Under the pieces are notes generated by a model that saw nothing but the letters and a program-made list of their open reading frames with translations, had not been told where the DNA came from and did not search any database. Made by a program: the position numbers and the translations under genes. Positions 51,101 through 61,386 of a stretch of DNA of 64,000 nucleotides are shown here, one piece after another. This DNA comes from Aphis gossypii (taxonomy: Eukaryota; Arthropoda; Insecta; Hemiptera; Aphididae): positions 25,893,260 through 25,957,259 of the forward strand of contig NC_065530.1 of the NCBI RefSeq assembly GCF_020184175.1. The letters are read 5' to 3'. The first letter of the stretch is position 1, and every line of letters starts with the position of its first letter.

Positions 51101-53925
51101 TAGTTTTTAATTAATTTATAGAACTTGAAATTTGATAAATTATTATTGTTTTATTTACTTATATTTAAATGCAACACCATAATTCAAGAATATATTTACA
51201 AAATACAAGATTAAATAATTTGAATTAAAAGTTTTAATTTAAAGCAAATTGAAAATGTTGCTGTTGGGTCAGCTTGACATTTTCAAGCACATTTCAACGC
51301 CCATAAACTCTGGTCCCAGCTATGTTAAAAAAAAAAAAAAAATAAGCGAGAAAGAAAAAGGAGATGCAGAGAGAGAAAAAGCTACAAATATTGTCATTGG
51401 ACAGAAACATTTTCCTGAATCCGGACGTCCGCGGTGGGTTTTTATTTTTCATAATTTCTATATTATATTTTTTATACTATTCTTCAGTCTATTTTTTCGA
51501 ACTCCTGTAGCTTCTCATATCATTTGACTTTATGAATACCGTGTGTTAATATTTAAATTAAATTCTAAAACGGAATTTTCAGGGAATTCCGGGATCATCC
51601 AATTACATTAGTTTGTACGTTGTTACCGGACTGCAGACAAAAGCTCAGCGGTTTTTCCCTTCATTTCTCTGAAACACCGTCATCAATCTTGTTCATCCCC
51701 GTTGTCGCGGACTTATGTGCACACAAAAACCACTCCGGGAGCCGTTTTCCGGATGTCCCGACAGAATTTAAGAAATGGGATTATAATGTCATTATTTTCA
51801 CGCCTTGACGGGCAACAATATTAAAACAAGTGTATGGAATTCTATAAACGTTTCTCCTCCATATTTTCTGTCCCTCCCCCCCCCCGACTCAAAACTCACG
51901 ACTTCGTGTGTCTGTTTATCCACCCAATGTCAATTATACAGTAGTGGACTTAATCAGGTTTTCGAACGTTGACAATAATATAAATAACTGAATCGTATCA
52001 AATGAATTATTTGAAAAAAAAAAAATGGAAAAACCAAATATATATATAAATACTCAAATTTTTATTTTTTAAATAAGTAAAGTCACTTTACTGTGTTTTT
52101 TATTTATTATCATTATGTCAATATTGTTTTATTTTGTTTTTTTTTTGTTTTTTTTTTTAATTCAATGGCGAGTCATTGCAAACGAAAAAACGATTCTGAG
52201 TAGCAACATATAATATTACTATCTAAATACATTTAAGAACAATTTTAATTTGCAATAAATAATTCCTTTACTATTAGTAATAGGTATAGAGTTATATAGT
52301 AATATAAAGCACTAATTTTTTACAGAAACTAGTATATGTTTTATGTATTAAATAATAAAAGGAGGAATATTGTATAATTTAATATAAATAACAATTATTA
52401 AATTATAAATTATTATTGGCGTACAATAAAAAGGTGTGAATAAGTTCGTAGTGTAAATAGTTTTAAATTAATCTTGAGATTTTGAAAATATCATTATGTA
52501 TACCTAGTAAATAATATTACATGTAATGGTGAAAAGTTTCAAGTCCTTATGAAAAGTTTTTTTTTTTTTTTGTATTTCAATAAAACAACTAATATCGTTA
52601 TTTTTTTTAAATATCCAATTTCGTAAAAATATGAACTCTGATTATTTATAAAAAAAAATGTTACCTTACACTTATTTTCGATACATGTTTTCAGTTGTTT
52701 TAAGAACAGCTTTTAGTGTAACATTTCTTGGATCAGTTATTTATTAACATAAATACAAAATTATTTAAATTATTTTATTGTAAAATAATAAATGTAATAA
52801 AAAATAGATTTTTTTTTTTTAAATGTATGGACATTATGGGATCTCTAACCCACTTATTTTCAAAAAACTTTAGTGACGGTATCTCTTGAACTTATAATTC
52901 AATAATCTCTGATAGGTACTATCAATGAGTTGCGTCCTATGTAATAGTAAAATATCTTGTTGTAACTTTGTTACAAATGTAATCAATTATCATTTTTATT
53001 TATTTTGTCTTTTTCAAATACATATTGCAAGTATTTTAAATTTAACAAAAATGTACAGATATAATAAATTTAAAAAAAAAAACATACATGCATGACATTT
53101 AAAAATTAATATACATCCATAACAGTTATCAGCATAACTTAATATTAATTTTAATAAATCTTTTTCTTAAGTTGTTTTTAGTATAATTGAAAAAAAAAAT
53201 GTATAGCTATTTATGATTAATATAAATAAGAAACTAAAACTTTTTAATTTTTATCATAACTATACATATGTATTTTCAAGAAGATTTTTTCAACATTGTT
53301 TTTTTTTTCTTTTCTTATGAAGTGATTTTTTTTTCTTTTTAGCAACCCATGATAGAAAATATGTTACTTTTCGATATGAATTTACAGCTTGGGATTTCGA
53401 TTTATTTTTTATTTTTTATGAATTCCAACTGACATATGAATTGTCTTTTAATGTAGGTATACCTATATATTTGTGTATCTGTACATTTCTTTTAAACTTG
53501 TTAGTCCATACACAGTTTATAAACTGAATAAGGAAATTTAATATAGAATTTCGCTAAAAAAAAATAAATAAATAAACCAAATGTTACCACATTCGAAGTT
53601 TATTCTAAAAGAACTTACTTGGTCACAATCAATATTAAAATTGTGTACATTATAAGCGTTAACAATAACTTAAAAATCAAACATAGATATTGGTTTCTTA
53701 AACAAATAATTATCTTTTATGATTCTTATTTAATACACAAACATATATTTAAGTAGTACAAATGTAGATACAATACTTATATAATTTTTAATGAATATAT
53801 TGATTATAGTTTTATATTACCTGAGGATCAAGTTTTAGACGAGAATGGTATTTTTCATCGACGTAAATTGATCTTTTGTGTACGTGTTGATGTTCAAACA
53901 GATAGAATTCATTGAGGCTTCCAAT
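13700..53925 (-). CDS. Furin-like proprotein convertase, internal part of the gene (three exons: 53925-53821, 29132-28995, 13834-13700)
   Basis: Subtilisin/kexin-family endoprotease that cleaves precursor proteins after paired basic residues in the trans-Golgi, at the cell surface and in endosomes. The three exons read in the same order as the protein (late prodomain, activation site, start of catalytic domain). Each has AG/GT borders, each is a multiple of three long (105, 138, 135 nt), all junctions are phase 0, and the joined 126 codons are open. Diagnostic strings are HVHKRS (internal prodomain site), RFKRDF (activation site), DPLFVDQWYL and SILDDGVQTNHPDL (catalytic Asp region). The prodomain and the MNIGPAW/DDG segments fit furin and PC5 better than PC1, PC2 or PC7. 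Insects usually have Fur1 and Fur2, and I cannot tell which this is. Signal peptide, first prodomain exon, catalytic His and Ser, P-domain and membrane tail are not in the window. Family assignment is near certain, the exact orthologue is open. Confidence 0.95.
13835..28994 (-). other. Intron between exons B and C of the furin-like gene (15,160 nt)
   Basis: Bounded by gtaagt at 28994 and tatag at 13835 on the transcript strand. I see no credible exon inside on either strand. Short ORFs at 21336-21596 and 24576-24773 have the low-complexity I/L/K/Y/F composition of translated AT-rich noise. Contents are mostly A+T sequence with homopolymers (A16 at 22745, T16 at 28037), TA repeats (28092-28105), a short CCTAA-type stretch at 20210-20226, and slightly more complex segments at 14020-14160, 17400-17560, 19780-19840 and 25510-25650 that I could not identify. 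Confidence 0.9.
13836..13851. repeat. (AT)n microsatellite at the exon C splice acceptor
   Basis: An uninterrupted TA dinucleotide run touches the 3' splice site of exon C. On the transcript strand it reads atatatatatatatag followed by the exon. It replaces the usual pyrimidine tract. Confidence 0.9.
28995..29132 (-). CDS. Furin-like gene, exon B: primary activation site and N-terminus of the mature protease
   Basis: Encodes 46 residues from IVWSQQQYELKRFKRDF to DPLFVDQWYL. R-F-K-R at exon residues 12-15 is a perfect R-X-K-R furin site, so the enzyme should release its own prodomain before Asp16 (codon 29087-29085). The mature chain starts with about 21 residues before the conserved D-P, against about 7 in human furin. 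This linker is basic and contains an N-V-T glycosylation sequon at residues 22-24 (29069-29061). The closing DPLF..QWYL is a hallmark of the convertase catalytic domain start. Transcript-strand acceptor is ttatttttcag, with a fair pyrimidine tract, and donor is TTG|gtaagt. Both junctions are phase 0. Confidence 0.96.
29948..29955. promoter_or_regulatory. Palindromic E-box (CCACGTGG)
   Basis: Class-B E-box CACGTG with extended symmetry, the kind bound by bHLH/bHLH-PAS factors. It lies about 0.8 kb upstream of exon B in transcript sense, next to a 23-bp interrupted palindrome (29909-29931). Functional role is inferred only from the motif. Confidence 0.3.
33590..33830. repeat. Higher-complexity block, possible degenerate dispersed repeat
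   Basis: About 240 bases with clearly higher complexity than the flanks (for example gacgtatcgtccatatgtgg near 33741-33760 and aacggcaatattcgcggaga near 33770-33789). There is no open frame and I found no terminal inverted repeats. The look is that of an old transposon or satellite-type fragment. Copy number cannot be judged from this window because no second copy was seen. Confidence 0.3.
35021..35489 (+). pseudogene. LINE ORF1 (gag-like) remnant with frameshifts and a stop
   Basis: In ancestral order I read MSTNSNKISLNN from the ATG at 35021. After a frame change near 35068 comes MPPNELKKTKLFASPNRYSA (35071 onward) to SLPPPKKAY. After another shift near 35245-35250 comes NYSDLHSEFTELIGLNSF (35250-35303), an in-frame TGA at 35364-35366, then YTYQLQSDKSYRVVIRNLH (about 35412-35468), and a final stop at 35487. 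The NYSDL..ELIGLNSF and YQL..DK.YRVVIRNLH..TPI strings are typical of the domain preceding the CCHC zinc fingers in arthropod LINE ORF1 proteins. The zinc fingers themselves are absent. At least two frameshifts and one stop make it non-functional. Confidence 0.8.
35490..35640 (+). other. T-rich block after the LINE ORF1 remnant, possible element 3' end
   Basis: A short higher-complexity piece (tgggaggcctctgcaatctg near 35519-35538) is followed by TATTTTTATTTTTATTTATTTT and, at 35603-35615, a T13 run. It may be a 3' UTR of the LINE joined to ORF1 by deletion, or an unrelated fragment. No coding potential was recognised. Confidence 0.35.
36047..36126. repeat. TA/TATG microsatellite, compound and palindromic
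   Basis: About 80 bases of TATATA with interspersed CATATATG units (for example tacatatatgtatata near 36062-36077), ending in a pure TA run at 36101-36123. The order is partly self-complementary. It lies about 0.5 kb beyond the LINE remnant. Confidence 0.85.
39117..39124. promoter_or_regulatory. Consensus cAMP-response element (TGACGTCA)
   Basis: An exact 8-bp palindromic CRE, the binding site of CREB/ATF bZIP factors, within the intron between exons A and B. A 7/8 match, TGACGTCG, sits about 0.3 kb away at 38801-38808, directly after an 8-bp-arm hairpin. Function is unproven, since an 8-mer can occur by chance, though less easily in such A+T-rich DNA. Confidence 0.35.
46470..46493. repeat. 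(TTTA)n microsatellite
   Basis: Six TTTA-type units in tandem followed by a T run. Intronic. Confidence 0.8.
47520..47750. other. GC-richer intronic block with CG-rich core
   Basis: Contains a run of alternating CG (tcgcgcgcgatgag near 47594-47607), a GGTACC palindrome near 47621, and ordinary-complexity sequence between A+T flanks, ending at a 20-base TA repeat (47751-47770). No frame is open for long and no family is recognised. It could be an enhancer, an alternative promoter or a transposon fragment. Confidence 0.35.
47751..47770. repeat. (TA)10 microsatellite
   Basis: Pure TA run that closes the GC-richer block 47520-47750. Confidence 0.85.
51240..51960. promoter_or_regulatory. GC-rich island in the intron after exon A; candidate regulatory element or old insertion
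   Basis: The longest GC-richer stretch of the window. It has ccggacgtccgcgg at 51421-51434 (nested palindromes CGGACGTCCG and CCGCGG), an inverted repeat CGGAATT/AATTCCG at 51571-51591, several CG-rich segments (gttgtcgcggacttatgtgc near 51701-51720, ccgggagccgttttccggat near 51736-51755) and a C10 run at 51876-51885. Two plus-strand ORFs (51249-51527, 92 codons; 51620-51808, 62 codons) cover it, but the first is partly a poly-A/KE-rich translation and neither shows a domain. The regulatory role is inferred only from composition and intronic place. Confidence 0.35.
53821..53925 (-). CDS. Furin-like gene, exon A: C-terminal half of the prodomain
   Basis: Encodes 35 residues, beginning IGSLNEFYLFEHQHVHKRS and ending HSRLKLDPQ. 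This matches the second half of the furin prodomain, which folds the enzyme and then inhibits it. The K-R-S at exon residues 17-19 (about 53877-53869) corresponds to the internal site cut after Arg75 in human furin. His12 lines up with human His69, the pH sensor. On the transcript strand the acceptor is tttgttatag and the donor is CAG|gtaata, a weaker donor than those of exons B and C. The exon continues in phase 0 into exon B, giving LDPQ-IVWSQQQ, as in furin where the prodomain runs on to the activation site. An upstream exon must supply the first half of the prodomain, and I did not find it between 53926 and 64000. Confidence 0.95.
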
Positions 53926-56428
53926 CTATAACAAAATTGTTTAGTACAGAAACATTATATTTTATACAGTTTTTAAATAATTTGTAGAACACTTTCTTAT
54001 GAGAACGTTATACGTACACGTATTTTTTTCACCTTAAAAATAATATTATAAAGATTAAAATATTGATTTTACTTGATGTTTAAACTTGAACTAATATAAT
54101 ATGAGCATTAATGTTAACCAAAAAATTACAATTTTAATTTTTTTTCATTGCATTGCATTTCTAGCTTAAAATTAAAATGTAAAAATTCGAATACATAAAA
54201 TGCCTATATTTTAGCTTGTTCATAACTTATTTCGTTCATTTTATTTCATAATATTATGAAAAAAGATGCATACCCAAGTAGGTAGGTATCTAAAGATTTA
54301 AATGTCATATTGTTTATGGCATAATTAATAAAAAGTGGTAAATTAAAATATTTTTTTAAAAAAAGAAACATTCCTGGTCCCGTGTTCGCTCTCAATCGAA
54401 GTATTGCTTTAACGATTTTTCTATTTACTCTAATATTAAAAAAACAAAAAAGTTTCAAGCATTATACTTAGGCATCATAAAATTAGCTATGTTTCACGGA
54501 AATTGGAGACAACACAATATGTAAGTAGAATGTGCTTATCCTATCATAAAGAAATTTATTAGAATTAAAATTGTTGTTTTAATAAATAAAATAACCAAGT
54601 TATGTACCTACTTTATTATAACTATCATTATTATAATTATTACTATTATTTTATATACCTTTTGTATATAAAATAATTTATAATCATTTTTATGATATGA
54701 TGTAGTTTTACGATTTTTGATCTTTTTAGCATAAAAATACCAATTTATTAAATATCCATACTCAATAATTGACCAAAATCTAACCATATTTATGTAAACA
54801 TATCATATTAAGCACATTTATATATAAACCTACCCAACGAAACAATAACTGTGAATTATTATATATATATGATTGGCCAAAACTGTTAATATTAATATTA
54901 ACAATAATTAGGTATTGTGTAAAAAATAACTGTTAGTCTAAATATATTTGTTTCTGTGAATTAATTAAAATTTACCATTCACAATTATATGATGCAGAAT
55001 TTAAATAATAAAAATTTTGGATTCATAATATTTTACGCTTAAATAATTATTGGATTATTAGGATTTTCATATTGTATAATATATAATAATATAATTTATA
55101 ATTTAAATAAAAACTGGCAATTATTAAGTAAAAAAAATTACAAAATAAAATATTTATGATTTTTTTTTTTAAATACTCATTACTCATGTATTCTATTAAG
55201 GTACTACTGAAATTTTGAGTGGATAATAGTTTTAAGCAACATTCCTCTAAAAACTCATATGTTTATATAAGTGACGTGGTAACAAGCACACTATATGGCA
55301 ATATAATATAATAATAATTATCAACTGTGTTTATGAAAAGAATGATTCCGATTTGAAATAATAAATAATTAAATACTTTAGATATTAGGTTGAGATATTT
55401 ATAATTTTTATTTTAGATTGAAGTGATTGCACCGAATGTATAATAAAAATAGGTATTTATTATCAGAAAGTAATTAAACCGGGTTTTTTAGATAATTTTG
55501 TCCGAGTTCCGGCTCAAAGCCTATTTTTAAAACTTTTAATTTATGAACATTGTATCCGCGTATTATCGCTTACTGATTTATTATTAGTTTATGTATATAC
55601 TATAAAATAGGACGAAAATTTCTTTTAAAAATCAGCCCTAACCTGAAGGAAAGTAAGATCACCTTAAAGATCTTTTTTACCTTCCGCTTGCCAAAGCTGT
55701 AAGTACAACTGGTCTGCATGTACTTATTTGTTAACTAATATATCAAATAACTATAAAACAATGTGAATTGGTTCGTGATACACTAGTATAACAAACATAT
55801 AACTTAAAATTAAAAGGAATTCTTTCATTTTTGAAGTTTAATAATAAAATACGTAAACAAATTAAATAATATTTTAGAATTACAACCAAGTAACTAAAAT
55901 CGTTATTTTTCGTTAAATATCTTATTTCATTTTCACTTTAACTTCAAATGTCTATAAAAAAGTGTGTTAATACATATTTTTTTTTTTTGATTTTTGGTTT
56001 CATTTTGAACAACCTTTAAATTAACCTGTATTAAATGTCCAAACGTTAGGTATAAGATTTTTAACATTTTCAATTACAAAATACTTTATACATTTTAATT
56101 TTAAACGCTTAATAAAAAAATAATGTAGATGTATTTTATACATTTTTATATTACTAAGAAAAAAACTTATTACATATTACGATTTCAAGCTATTTGAACT
56201 ATTTGAACTAACAAATATTATGAAACACTTGGAAAAAAAACGATTTTTAATTTTATAAACATTTATTTTTAAATAGTCTGAACTTAAACAAAATATTTTA
56301 GAATTTTAACTGAGTATAAAAAACAATAATTAAATAATTATTGATATATTTCAAGTTTCTACTATTAATATATATTTTTGAATTACGAAAAAAAAATCAT
56401 TCCATAGAGATTTTTATTTCACTTGTAA

Positions 56429-56451
56429 ATATATATATATATATATATATA
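56429..56451. repeat. (AT)n microsatellite
   Basis: Pure AT dinucleotide run of about 22 bases in the intron upstream of exon A. Confidence 0.85.
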
Positions 56452-59400
56452 ATTTTATTTTGATAAGTTTATAATATTATTATTAACATAACATCCTCAT
56501 AATAAATAATTTTTGAATTGTTCTCAACTTGTTTTTAAGGATTTCTCAATAAAATACTTTTTATTTAACCTAGTATTAAGTTTTCAAACCTAAAATATTA
56601 GTATTAAGAATCGTATAAATTTTTAACTATGGAAGAATTTTCCTAATTTTAAATGCTTATAAATTTACTGTAAATATGTATTTGCTATATATTCTATCTG
56701 GTATATTATATTATGTGAAACCGTGTACATATTTTTATTGAAAATTACACAAAAATAAAAATAATAAATAGTTTAAAAAATCCTATGATGAATATTAAGT
56801 GTAAATCGCAAGTCCATATCCTATAAAGTTCATTTCCTGTTGTTCATTGATTTTTTTTATATAGTAAACGTATTAATTATTTTTTTTTGCTCCCTCCCTT
56901 CACTACAAAAAAGTACCAACTATATTCAGATTTTATCCAAAACTATACTTAACGTTAACGTTTAAAATCAAAATATTTACACTAGTTACCACAAAAGCCG
57001 ATGACGGACACAGTTTAAAACAACAATAAAAAACAACACCAATCATATAAATTTTAAAATATATTCATTATTCGCTCTACCAAATTATAAATACTGTACT
57101 CTTGAACTAATTACTAATTACGTGTTTTGTCTAGCTCAATAAACATATTACAAAATTAAACAAAAAAAAAAAAATTAATTAATTAACTTTTTTCTAAAAT
57201 TATAAAATGAATTATTTTAAATATTTTCCTTCTGTTATAATTCACATTACATAAAATACTAAATTAAGTTTTTTAATATTTAGACTTTAACGAGTTAATA
57301 TTTTAACTGCATATCATAATGCATTCAAGATAATTGACATCTAAACTTCAATTTACCAATATCGATTCTTAATATCGTCGATCATTGTCAAAAAACAGGT
57401 CGGTGGCAAAAAAACTTTTTGCAATTTAGATTTTCCCAGAATACTTTTGGTATCAGAAACAAAATAAATGACCCAAATGTAAACTTTTTTCATTTTCGAA
57501 TTTGAAACCGTAACACATATATTACATATTTACATAAGACTATCGCATAAGCTTATTATGAAATTCCCATATCACATTGACACGTTTAGGTTAATAGATT
57601 TATAATTCGATTATTTGTCTTACCTATTATAACTGAATATTGTTTTACAATTTTTTTTTTTTTTTTAGGAATTTCAGTATTGATTATTATAGCACCTATT
57701 TCTCTGCATCGTGTTTTTTTTCTCAAACTAATAGTAAATTATTAAATTGCACAAAATAATCATTTAGGTAACAATTTACAAATTTTTAGCACAACACCCT
57801 ACAATAAATTATCTAAGTTACCTACCTTTATAATAAATAGTTATAACAAAATATAAAATAACGATTTGCTTTGATAAATGTAAAAACAAACGTTTTTAAT
57901 GTTGCTTAGCATTATTAGTATAAAATAAATTTCCAATATATAAATGGTTAAATAAAAATCATACCAGATAGTTACTATAAGATATTCGGTTCAAATGTAC
58001 TAATATATAATATCAACAACTCTTTTCTTTAAAAATCCAATAATACCATCTTAATAAGAAGAATGAGCATCAACAGTTGAATTCACAAAGCTCTAGTAAA
58101 TTAATATTCAATGTTTTTTTTTTTCAAAATAATTTAGTTTATTTTAAATAAAACCAAATACAATTTTGATTATATTAAATATAAGATTTATAGGCCGAAA
58201 AGTAAGAACCAGAACAATGCCACGGGCTTGAAGATATTTTCCTTAATATTTTATTGATTTGTTATTTTTCTTTTAAAATACATATATACTTTTAATTTAC
58301 AAATGCAATTTAAAAATAAAACATCCCTGTTAAATTTGATATAGTTTATAGAAACGACGTTCTTAAAATATAATTAAAATAACATCTTTTATTATTTTGG
58401 AATTCAAACAGCAATGGAGAACACAAAATATTTTCAAAATTTACTTTTAATATCCACGTCAGTTGAATCCAATAAAAGTGTAATTTCATTACATCTCAGT
58501 TCAAAAGCATTGTCTTATTGGTACCCGAGGGAGAAAAGAAAAATAATGATATAAAATAAAAACTACTTTGAACATTTCACACGAATAAATATTAGTCTCG
58601 TTCTTACCAATATAATACAATTTAATAACAATATTATTGTTAAGACACAAAAAAATATGTATATTAATTTTGGTAAATAATAACATATATATAACATATA
58701 AAATATGATTATAAAAATTCCTTAAAACGAATAGTCTTGGATAACGGGATTTTGACGAGTTTACGCTTTACAATTATTATTCTTTGGTATATTGCGTTGT
58801 GGTTTACTTATACCTACAAAAATTATTATCATACTTATTTTTTAAAAATATATAGTAGGTAAAATGCAGTACATCTATTTTTTTTTCAAATAAATATAAA
58901 ATTAAAGATACTTAAAACATATTTAAATTTTTGTTCTTTTTATAATAAATAATATTATATACTAAATTTTGCAATCTCAATACATTATTTGTAAAGAATA
59001 AAAATAAAATAATATCAATGAAAAAATTCAGAAGATTATTTGTTTTTGTAAACTGGTTACAATGGAGTTACCATACATTATACTTGAAACATATTTTTGT
59101 TTTATGTAATATTAATAAAATCTATTATTTATTATAATTTCACTGTATAATTTTTAGGGATTACAATACTTACATACCATGTAGACTGTAGAGTTAGTAT
59201 GACTAATTAATCATATATTTTGAAGATCAGTATTTTTAATGTATAGACTATTATACTTTTAAGCCAGATATAATACAAAATAAAGTTTTTTCAATTTAAA
59301 TGTATAAAATGTACAGCCTACAACCGAAATCGAAAAACAAAATATACGACTGAAAGTATAAACTTTTTTCATTTTAGTATTCGTCGTTCTAAAGTATACT

Positions 59401-61224
59401 CAATACAACACAACCCTTAAATTCCTCATGCAATATATTTATATTTATATATACACATTGATACATAGTAGACAATTTTCACTCGATCAATAATATTTTG
59501 ATGAACAAAGTTTAACAAAAAAAAAAATTATATTTTTAGAGTCCATATTTCTAATTATTATTATTATTTTTTTTTTGTTTGTTTATTATCAAATACTTAT
59601 AATTATAATATTTTGTGGTATAAACATATACCATTTATTAATATTGCATTTCAATTTGTTAATTTAATTTAAATGGCTTTATAAAACAAAAATGTCGTAT
59701 TTCTTAATCAACTAAAATATAACATCATTTAACAATCATTAAAATACATCTTCGAATGTTGTATTGATCTGCAAAACATATTATGATTTTATTTTTCAAT
59801 TGTATATTTACAATTTGTATAGGTAATTATAAAGGTTAAATGTGAATACCACTTAAAATATTAATGCGAATTAAAATTTTAACTTTGCAATATGTATAAT
59901 ATCTTTTAAAATGTATTGTATTACTTGTGTACTTTTTTTCATTCAAAACAAATAATTAAATATAATACGTTATACAATCTTTTTTTAAAAAAAAAATGTT
60001 TGTGATTTTAAGAACTTGTATGGCGTGATGGATGGTGCACTACTTCAATAACCATATGATGTGTTACAATATGTATATTTTATCCAATTTGTACCTACCT
60101 ATATTAAATTATATAATGTATCGACATATACATAATTTGTTTCATAACAATAAAAAGGACCATTATTGATATTATATAAAATATAACGTTTTCAATTTGT
60201 GAGTATCAATTATTGTGGATTTTGTTCAGAATTCAATGATCATTTGACCTAAATATTTTGAAAATATATTGAACCCATAAGTAAAAAAGTTATTTTTAAT
60301 TTTATTTCAGTTTTCAAAGTCAATTTTCAATTACGAATTTTATAAAACGATTTAAACCGTATTAAATACTATTTTATGCGACTGTCTTTTCCCTTGTGTA
60401 TTTATCCGATTGAAAATGCATAAGTTTTAATTAAAATGGACTGGACACAAAAGTCATACTACTCTTTAACCAGATTAAAACAAAAAATGCATATCTATTT
60501 ATCATACAACAAATAAAGCAAATAAAACATGACTTATTTTTAATCTCACTAAATTAATCGATACATTTAGAGTGATAACATGCCTTTTGAAAATTTGTAT
60601 TGTGTATGTATTGGAAATGTCTTTGGAAAATTCTTTTTCTTCTTTTTCTCCTCCTTGTATCTCAACTATATGAGGTCGGCCAAAAACCATTTTCGTTTTT
60701 ATTTTATTCAGTTTCGGATCTCTCGTAAATAAAGACTTATTTGACATTAATTGTCGCATAGGCACAACCTCGATTTAGTTGTTTCTTATGACAGACATGA
60801 GTAGAATTATATCATATAGCATTTGGTTTTCAGAGAAATTAAATTAAAAATTGAATATAATACATTAGCGTGAATTATATAAATATTAAAATATTTAAGC
60901 ATATGTATTATGTTTTTGCACAACTTATTATTATAATAATGTAATAAATTAATATATTTTTAATATCAAAAAATAAAGACTTTCAAAATACTAATGATTT
61001 CACTAAAAATTGTTTTTTTATTATAACGAACTTTATTTTTTGTTCAAAGAATTAATCTATGGGAGCATGCCCATTAGGAGTTTTTATAATTATTAAATTT
61101 GTTTCATTTTGTGTGTGGATAATAGATAATTTTTTTAATTTTTTTAACAGTTTCCATGGATATCAAACAATAACAAGGATGAAATTCATATCATAATATT
61201 ATAATTTATCTACACCGTAACTAG

Positions 61225-61386
61225 GTTGCCTTGGAAAACCATTTAATAAGTAATTATAATACCATAGCAAAGAAAATAGAAAACCAACAAAATCTGGATA
61301 ACAATTTTTTCGTAATTGGACTTTTCGTAAAGTTGCCTTTAACAACCAATGACTATGTTTCTAAATAACTATGTTACCATAGTAAC
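61225..61386 (+). promoter_or_regulatory. RFX X-box motif (61373-61386) with nearby half-sites
   Basis: GTTACC-AT-AGTAAC at 61373-61386 fits the X-box consensus GTNRCC-N(0-3)-RGYAAC on both half-sites. Within the preceding 150 bases two further left half-sites GTTGCC occur (61225-61230 and 61332-61337), but their right halves are degenerate. RFX factors control ciliary genes in animals. No ciliary gene is visible here, so the cluster may be chance or belong to a gene outside the window. Confidence 0.3.

Larger units (their letters stand above)
29133..53820 (-). other. Intron between exons A and B of the furin-like gene (24,688 nt)
   Basis: Bounded by CAG|gtaata of exon A and ttttcag of exon B on the transcript strand. 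It holds a decayed LINE on the opposite strand (about 34560-35489), GC-richer blocks at 33590-33830, 45740-45960, 46960-47200, 47520-47750 and 51240-51960, a palindromic E-box at 29948-29955, a consensus CRE at 39117-39124, and several microsatellites. Small ORFs at 38187-38384, 42821-43063, 46992-47227 and 51249-51808 show no recognisable domain. Long early introns of this kind commonly hold enhancers or alternative promoters. That is inference here. Confidence 0.9.

Noticed and set aside
51249..51808. Two ORFs (92 and 62 codons) in the GC-rich island
   Set aside because: The first runs through a poly-A tract read as lysines. Neither has a recognisable motif, so the region is listed as an island, not a gene.
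60502..60765. 87-codon minus-strand ORF upstream of exon A, considered as the missing 5' furin exon
   Set aside because: It has no signal peptide and no similarity to the first half of a furin prodomain, and no donor site joins it in phase 0 to exon A.
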